The notes under the pieces are model-generated. The model saw only the letters and a program-made list of their open reading frames with translations, did not search any database and was not told where the DNA came from. This document shows, in pieces, positions 16,701 to 18,878 of a DNA stretch of 18,878 bases (positions within the stretch are counted from its first letter, which is position 1; each line of letters starts with the position of its first letter). The stretch lies in contig WTJR01000061.1 of assembly GCA_011524755.1 (NCBI GenBank), forward strand, positions 1 to 18,878. Reading direction: 5' to 3'. A program made the position numbers and the translations under genes. The DNA comes from Halieaceae bacterium. Its GTDB lineage: Bacteria > Pseudomonadota > Gammaproteobacteria > Pseudomonadales > Halieaceae.

Positions 16701-16983
16701 TAACGACGTCAGCTAGCTGTCCCGGGTTGGAAGCGAATCGCACGACAAAGCGGTCATCAGCTCCAACCGTTACAACATGACCGCCACCATCCAAATCACC
16801 GCGCACGGATCCATCCGCGCGGGTACTACCAATGATCTGATCGTCCAATTGGACATCGACGCCCGACAGCGGACTTCCGTTTTCAAAGACGTAAACAATC
16901 AGTTCGTCACTGGCGTGGGCGGCGGCGGTTAGGAAGTAGCAACATGCCAACAGTTGGAAGGTAAAAACGCGAAAAGTTTTCAT
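13774..16983 (-). CDS. Large TonB-dependent receptor with two N-terminal regulatory-like domains
   Basis: This 1069-residue outer-membrane receptor has a signal peptide (1-24), two consecutive beta-sandwich domains of the carboxypeptidase-regulatory-like type (about 27-105 and 122-192, the second with GVPVEGVIVNF and TTDVDGMVEKDLPRGQY), a TonB-box-like LEEVFVMG (205-212), a plug (about 222-335, with IRGLGGRYVATTLNN and PGESTGGNLVINTKTFP) and a barrel ending in the expected aromatic residue (IDWDF). Such N-terminal domains occur in SusC-like and OAR-type receptors and probably rest in the periplasm. The ATG at 16983 has GAGG five bases upstream; an ATG at 16998 lacks a ribosome site. The promoter carries a PhoB box (17071-17088), and the lipoprotein gene follows after 48 bases. 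A phosphorus-containing ligand is inferred from regulation and from the PiT neighbour, not from the barrel itself. Confidence 0.94.
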   Translation of the reverse strand: MKTFRVFTFQLLACCYFLTAAAHASDELIVYVFENGSPLSGVDVQLDDQIIGSTRADGSVRGDLDGGGHVVTVGADDRFVVRFASNPGQLADVVIDLGSSDARVDLFGSTESATQRRDAGKGTLVVRVQRDGVPVEGVIVNFSNGGGVATTDVDGMVEKDLPRGQYTVSADGVARTDRVVAGIARSVGLTLESDQLTFEAPTLQLEEVFVMGTFDPSGFELSERDTDGVVDTIGVELLARFSDSDVASSVVRVPGISIQDNKYVFIRGLGGRYVATTLNNATMPSTNPSKRTVPLDLFPSNFVNQLDIKKTFLPYMPGESTGGNLVINTKTFPDERVFGLSLGTAGTSGLTGSTVAVDPLSGDFDAIGWDDGTRERDISVLAIAEALRIGTVQDTSTGTVYEIDDEIEGQLRRLAAIQLKDGFDPAFETAAPNASFGIEFGDLFYLGDAEVGFYAAGNYSNEWSQRQNGERNSYTPTGIIENNFVYEQVSNSVEASGLVSLGVNIGNSTYELNTVLSRDTQSMLERVVGQEGDEFQAVYNQSIGWAERQYASAQLMGSHFINEDGSIFGEWQVTASQAYMYAPDRRDFTFTASSNATNPEDLKSGFDFGRANDDQSVAMQGFFLEPGVITRRYDELTDNNFDASFDITWDVFDSGSSFSSMKFGAQAILRDRDSDSETYGFNINQSQQGLLSAENVLVSDVVYVCGSGSGATSCQNTGNSDGSSQSPTGGITTSRETGLVFDDKTLVSDSYDAELDYNSVYAMYDHTFDTTWQVVVGARYEMFEQVTNTFAITGEGLPVESVIEEDSLLPSLSLNWFYRDDQQLRLAVSETVARPDFKEAANAVFYDNEFNFRVRGNPFLEVASVRNADLRWEWYPNEEDSLSIALFYKDIDKPIERVVQLASGTAGNSRTFRNAESGELSGVEIEGRKEFLLSDDYSRSLFVSFNASVIESEVTLVNDDPRELQGQPEYTANLVIGYDDFSNGQQLTFLVNQNGASIADVGLSGAPDVYLEPRMEANLVYRWDISETATFKAKLDNIFNSELEYTQGGQTFQSYEKGTKVSVSIDWDF

Positions 16984-17048
16984 CGATGCCTCTGTCATAA
17001 AAGCCCATCAATTGGGTGTATCCACGGAGCGCACAGTAGGAAGGAATG

Positions 17049-17077
17049 GTTACAGGTGGCTTGCCAAAAAATGACAA
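17049..17077 (-). promoter_or_regulatory. Candidate sigma70 promoter of the TBDR-lipoprotein operon
   Basis: On the minus strand TTGTCA (17077-17072) and TGTAAC (17054-17049) are separated by 17 bases. The -35 element is also the second half of the PhoB box, the usual arrangement for PhoB-activated promoters. The start of transcription would be near 17042, about 59 bases before the ATG. Confidence 0.55.
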
Positions 17078-17088
17078 ATTAGTGACAT
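17071..17088 (-). promoter_or_regulatory. PhoB box upstream of the large TBDR
   Basis: On the minus strand ATGTCACTAATTTGTCAT shows two TGTCA cores exactly 11 bases apart with an AT-rich spacer, matching the E. coli PHO box layout (CTGTCAT-N4-CTGTCAT) at both cores. It lies 88-105 bases before the TBDR ATG and overlaps a -35 element. It predicts activation under phosphate limitation. Confidence 0.75.
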
Positions 17089-17177
17089 GAGTTTTGGCAC
17101 TGAAGACCGTTATTAAGTAACGCCGATAAGTGTCTGTTTTTGCTCGATGTCAAAAATATCCGCGAAGTAGAAACTTC

Positions 17178-17197
17178 AAAAAAAAAATAATTTTTTT
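17178..17197. other. A-tract/T-tract block in the divergent promoter region
   Basis: Ten A (17178-17187), then TAA, then seven T (17191-17197). Such tracts bend DNA and can act as promoter UP elements. Apart from this block, the PhoB box, the -35/-10 pair and the small open frame at 17312, I see nothing in the 16984-17481 gap. Confidence 0.35.
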
Positions 17198-17311
17198 AAC
17201 CAACAGACCACACGTGAGTCCCGTTTTTAGCGGTTTTCGATAGGGAAGTCTGCCAATGGGAATGCATGACCACACTTTCTCGATCACAGCTTATTGAGCA
17301 CCGGAGTTGAC

Positions 17312-17419
17312 ATGTCAGGTGAACCATCAAAAACTAACGCCGCAAGTACCGCTATACGCAAGACACCAATCTCCGACTGGGAGGAGATGCTGCCTTTTAG
17401 GGTCTGTCACACGTCTTAA
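17312..17419 (+). CDS. Possible 35-residue small protein upstream of pit
   Basis: A 35-codon frame starts at an ATG with GGAG five bases upstream, better than many of the annotated genes here. The product has no membrane segment; its second half reads IRKTPISDWEEMLPF and ends RVCHTS. It stops 62 bases before pit on the same strand, in a different frame. I do not recognise it. It could be a small protein, a leader peptide, or the remnant of a longer gene. The weak PhoB-like site at 17403-17420 overlaps its last codons. Confidence 0.35.
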   Translation: MSGEPSKTNAASTAIRKTPISDWEEMLPFRVCHTS

Positions 17420-17420
17420 A
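17403..17420 (+). promoter_or_regulatory. Weak PhoB-like site upstream of pit
   Basis: CTGTCAC-ACGT-CTTAAAT has one perfect PHO half-site and a partial second half at the right spacing, about 13 of 18 positions agreeing with the E. coli consensus. It lies 62-79 bases before the pit ATG. Because Pit-type transporters are often repressed by PhoB, the effect could be negative. Confidence 0.35.
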
Positions 17421-17481
17421 TCTTTCGGTCAACAATCCGACATTAATCGAACATACTCTGTCGCCATTAGGAGCGTCTCGA

Positions 17482-18759
17482 ATGGAAATTATCGCGTCAA
17501 ACGGCTTTTTGTTTTTAGCGCTTGCCTGCGTCTTCGGTCTGTTCATGGCCTGGGGCATTGGTGCAAACGACGTGGCCAATGCGATGGGGACTTCAGTTGG
17601 CTCTAAAGCGCTCACGCTAAAGCAAGCGATCATCATCGCCGCCATCTTTGAGTTTGCAGGCGCCTATCTGGCCGGCGGTGAAGTCACAGCCACCATACGC
17701 AAGGGCATCATTGACCCCGCGGTGCTATCGGACTCGCCCGAACTGCTCGTGTTCGGCATGCTATCGGCCCTACTAGCGGCAGCGACATGGCTGCTGATTG
17801 CCAGTATTGGGGGCTGGCCCGTATCAACAACGCACTCAATTGTCGGTGGTATCGTCGGCTTCGCAGCCGTCGGCATCTCGGTCGATGCCGTTGACTGGGG
17901 GAAAGTCGGTGAGATCGCTGGAAGCTGGGTGGTCTCGCCTGTGCTGGCCGGCACACTGGCTTTCTTACTGTTTATCTCGGTCAAAAAATTAATCTTTGAT
18001 CACGACAATACCTTCGAACGTGCGCGTCGCTACGTGCCCGTCTACATGTGGATGGTAGGGTTCATGATCAGTATGGTGACCCTGCTGAAGGGCCTAAAAC
18101 ATATTGGCCTTGATCTCACGCTAGGGATGGGCTCGGCATTTGCTGATGCCATGGTGATCTCAGCAGTTATCGGGCTCGTCGTCGCGGCAATCGGCGCCCT
18201 TATTCTGGGCAAAATAACGCCTTCGGGTGATCTCAACAGCGACGCGAATATCGAACGCGTGTTCGGCATTCTTATGATCTTCACGGCCTGTGGTATGGCC
18301 TTTGCCCACGGCTCCAATGACGTAGCCAACGCAGTAGGTCCCGTTGCGGCAGTCGTGAGTACAGTCCAATCAGGTGGCGTCATTGGCGCCGAGGCGATTA
18401 TGCCGTGGTGGGTATTGGGTATTGGTGCTGTTGGCATTGTTATCGGACTGGCCACCTATGGTTGGCGAGTCATCCAGACCATTGGACAAAAGATTACCGA
18501 ACTGACACCGAGTCGAGGATTCGCCGCAGAGCTTGCCGCCGCATCTACCGTTGTTCTGGCCTCTGCCACTGGCTTACCTATATCAACCACTCATACGCTC
18601 GTGGGCGCTGTACTGGGTGTCGGTTTAGCGAGAGGGGTCGAGGCAGTGTCTCTTCCAACAATAGGGAAGATTTTCGCTTCATGGTTGGTCACGTTGCCCG
18701 CGGGCGCTGGCTTGGCGATTGTCTTCTTCTACCTATTATCATTTATGTTCGGCGCTTGA
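17482..18759 (+). CDS. pit: PiT-family inorganic phosphate transporter
   Basis: This 425-residue inner-membrane permease takes up inorganic phosphate driven by a proton or sodium gradient. It shows the inverted-repeat architecture of the PiT family: GANDVANAMG (28-37) is mirrored by HGSNDVANAVGP (276-287), and STTHSIVGGIVG (about 115-126) by STTHTLVGAVLG (about 371-382). About ten to twelve hydrophobic segments are visible. All signature Asn-Asp residues are intact. The ATG at 17482 has AGGAG eight bases upstream. It is divergent from the PhoB-box-bearing TBDR gene across a 500-base gap. No adjacent DUF47/PhoU-like partner gene, often found beside Pit, is seen within the window. The coupling ion cannot be decided from the sequence. 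Confidence 0.96.
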   Translation: MEIIASNGFLFLALACVFGLFMAWGIGANDVANAMGTSVGSKALTLKQAIIIAAIFEFAGAYLAGGEVTATIRKGIIDPAVLSDSPELLVFGMLSALLAAATWLLIASIGGWPVSTTHSIVGGIVGFAAVGISVDAVDWGKVGEIAGSWVVSPVLAGTLAFLLFISVKKLIFDHDNTFERARRYVPVYMWMVGFMISMVTLLKGLKHIGLDLTLGMGSAFADAMVISAVIGLVVAAIGALILGKITPSGDLNSDANIERVFGILMIFTACGMAFAHGSNDVANAVGPVAAVVSTVQSGGVIGAEAIMPWWVLGIGAVGIVIGLATYGWRVIQTIGQKITELTPSRGFAAELAAASTVVLASATGLPISTTHTLVGAVLGVGLARGVEAVSLPTIGKIFASWLVTLPAGAGLAIVFFYLLSFMFGA

Positions 18760-18768
18760 TTCATGGAG

Positions 18769-18790
18769 GGCGCCTGCTATGAAAGGCGTC
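18769..18790 (+). terminator. Weak possible terminator after pit
   Basis: GGCGCCT (18769-18775) and AGGCGTC (18784-18790) form a 7-bp stem with one G-T pair and an eight-base loop, ten bases after the pit stop. No T-run follows, so termination would be inefficient or the hairpin has another role. Confidence 0.3.
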
Positions 18791-18792
18791 TA

Positions 18793-18878
18793 TTAAGCGA
18801 GCGCTTCGGGTAGGTTTTTATGTTGGACTTCCAACACATCTTGAAACATTACCAACCCGCATTTACCTCGAGATGGCC
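18793..18878 (-). CDS. Possible 3' end of a minus-strand gene (partial)
   Basis: Reading leftwards from 18876, 27 sense codons precede a TAA at 18795-18793. The residues include KCGLVMFQDVLEVQ and end LPEALA, with a protein-like composition. It would be convergent with pit, whose stop is 33 bases away. It overlaps and competes with the plus-strand candidate at 18820, and only one of them is likely to be real. Confidence 0.35.
   Translation of the reverse strand, partial: PSRGKCGLVMFQDVLEVQHKNLPEALA
18820..18878 (+). CDS. Possible 5' end of a plus-strand gene (partial)
   Basis: An ATG at 18820 has TAGG five bases upstream and opens a frame to the window end starting MLDFQHILKHYQPAF. Third codon positions are more GC-rich than in the competing minus-strand frame, slightly favouring this reading. 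The first codons contain an inverted repeat (TGTTGGA/TCCAACA, 18821-18836). If real, it would follow pit by 60 bases. Confidence 0.35.
   Translation, partial: MLDFQHILKHYQPAFTSRW

Noticed and set aside
16992..17009. A CTGTCATAAA sequence resembling a PHO half-site
   Set aside because: The second half does not match, and it sits at the translation start of the TBDR, too close to be an activator site.
17307..17606. A 99-codon plus-strand frame overlapping the start of pit
   Set aside because: It overlaps pit out of frame, lacks a better ribosome site than the 17312 ATG, and its Arg/Cys-rich composition looks like a shadow of pit.

Overview
The window looks like chromosomal DNA of a moderately GC-rich marine gammaproteobacterium. 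Several genes read most like members of the OM60/NOR5 (Halieaceae) and Alteromonadales-type oligotrophs: the long PurC form, DUF3833/DUF3429 proteins, an M18 aminopeptidase, and TonB-dependent receptors (TBDRs) with paired lipoproteins. This placement is inferred from protein style, not from a marker gene. I saw no tRNA, rRNA, CRISPR array, insertion sequence or phage gene.

Layout. Positions 1-2283 hold the 5' end of a secreted protein (minus), an exported protein of unknown function (129-743, plus), a DUF442 sulfurtransferase/phosphatase-like protein and purC (both minus). Positions 2390-4965 hold a plus-strand TBDR followed by a small membrane-anchored His/Met-rich protein, possibly a metal or metallophore uptake pair. 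Positions 5007-9890 form one tight minus-strand run, read in the order DUF3833 lipoprotein, DUF3429 membrane protein, tsaB, uppP, apeB, trpS. Most junctions overlap by 1-16 bases, so it is probably one operon of envelope and translation functions. A strong intrinsic terminator lies only about 10 bases before the Shine-Dalgarno of its first gene. Together with about 300 bases of structured non-coding sequence upstream, this suggests an attenuated leader or a small RNA.

Positions 10300-10653 encode a small secreted protein. Its promoter region carries four direct repeats at exact 11-base spacing, the pattern used by OmpR/PhoB-type response regulators.

Positions 10945-18759 are the most interesting part. 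On the minus strand is a 1069-residue TBDR with two N-terminal beta-sandwich-like domains, followed by a 926-residue lipoprotein made of two tandem copies of a roughly 430-residue beta-helix-like module. The TBDR promoter contains an excellent PhoB box overlapping a sigma70-type -35. The divergent neighbour is a PiT-family phosphate transporter with a weaker PhoB-like site. The inference is a phosphate-starvation outer-membrane uptake system: a surface lipoprotein plus TBDR that captures a phosphorus-containing compound, next to an inner-membrane phosphate permease. It is analogous in logic to SusCD-like pairs but unrelated in sequence.

The last 120 bases hold either the start of a plus-strand gene or the end of a minus-strand gene; the two alternatives overlap and cannot be separated here.
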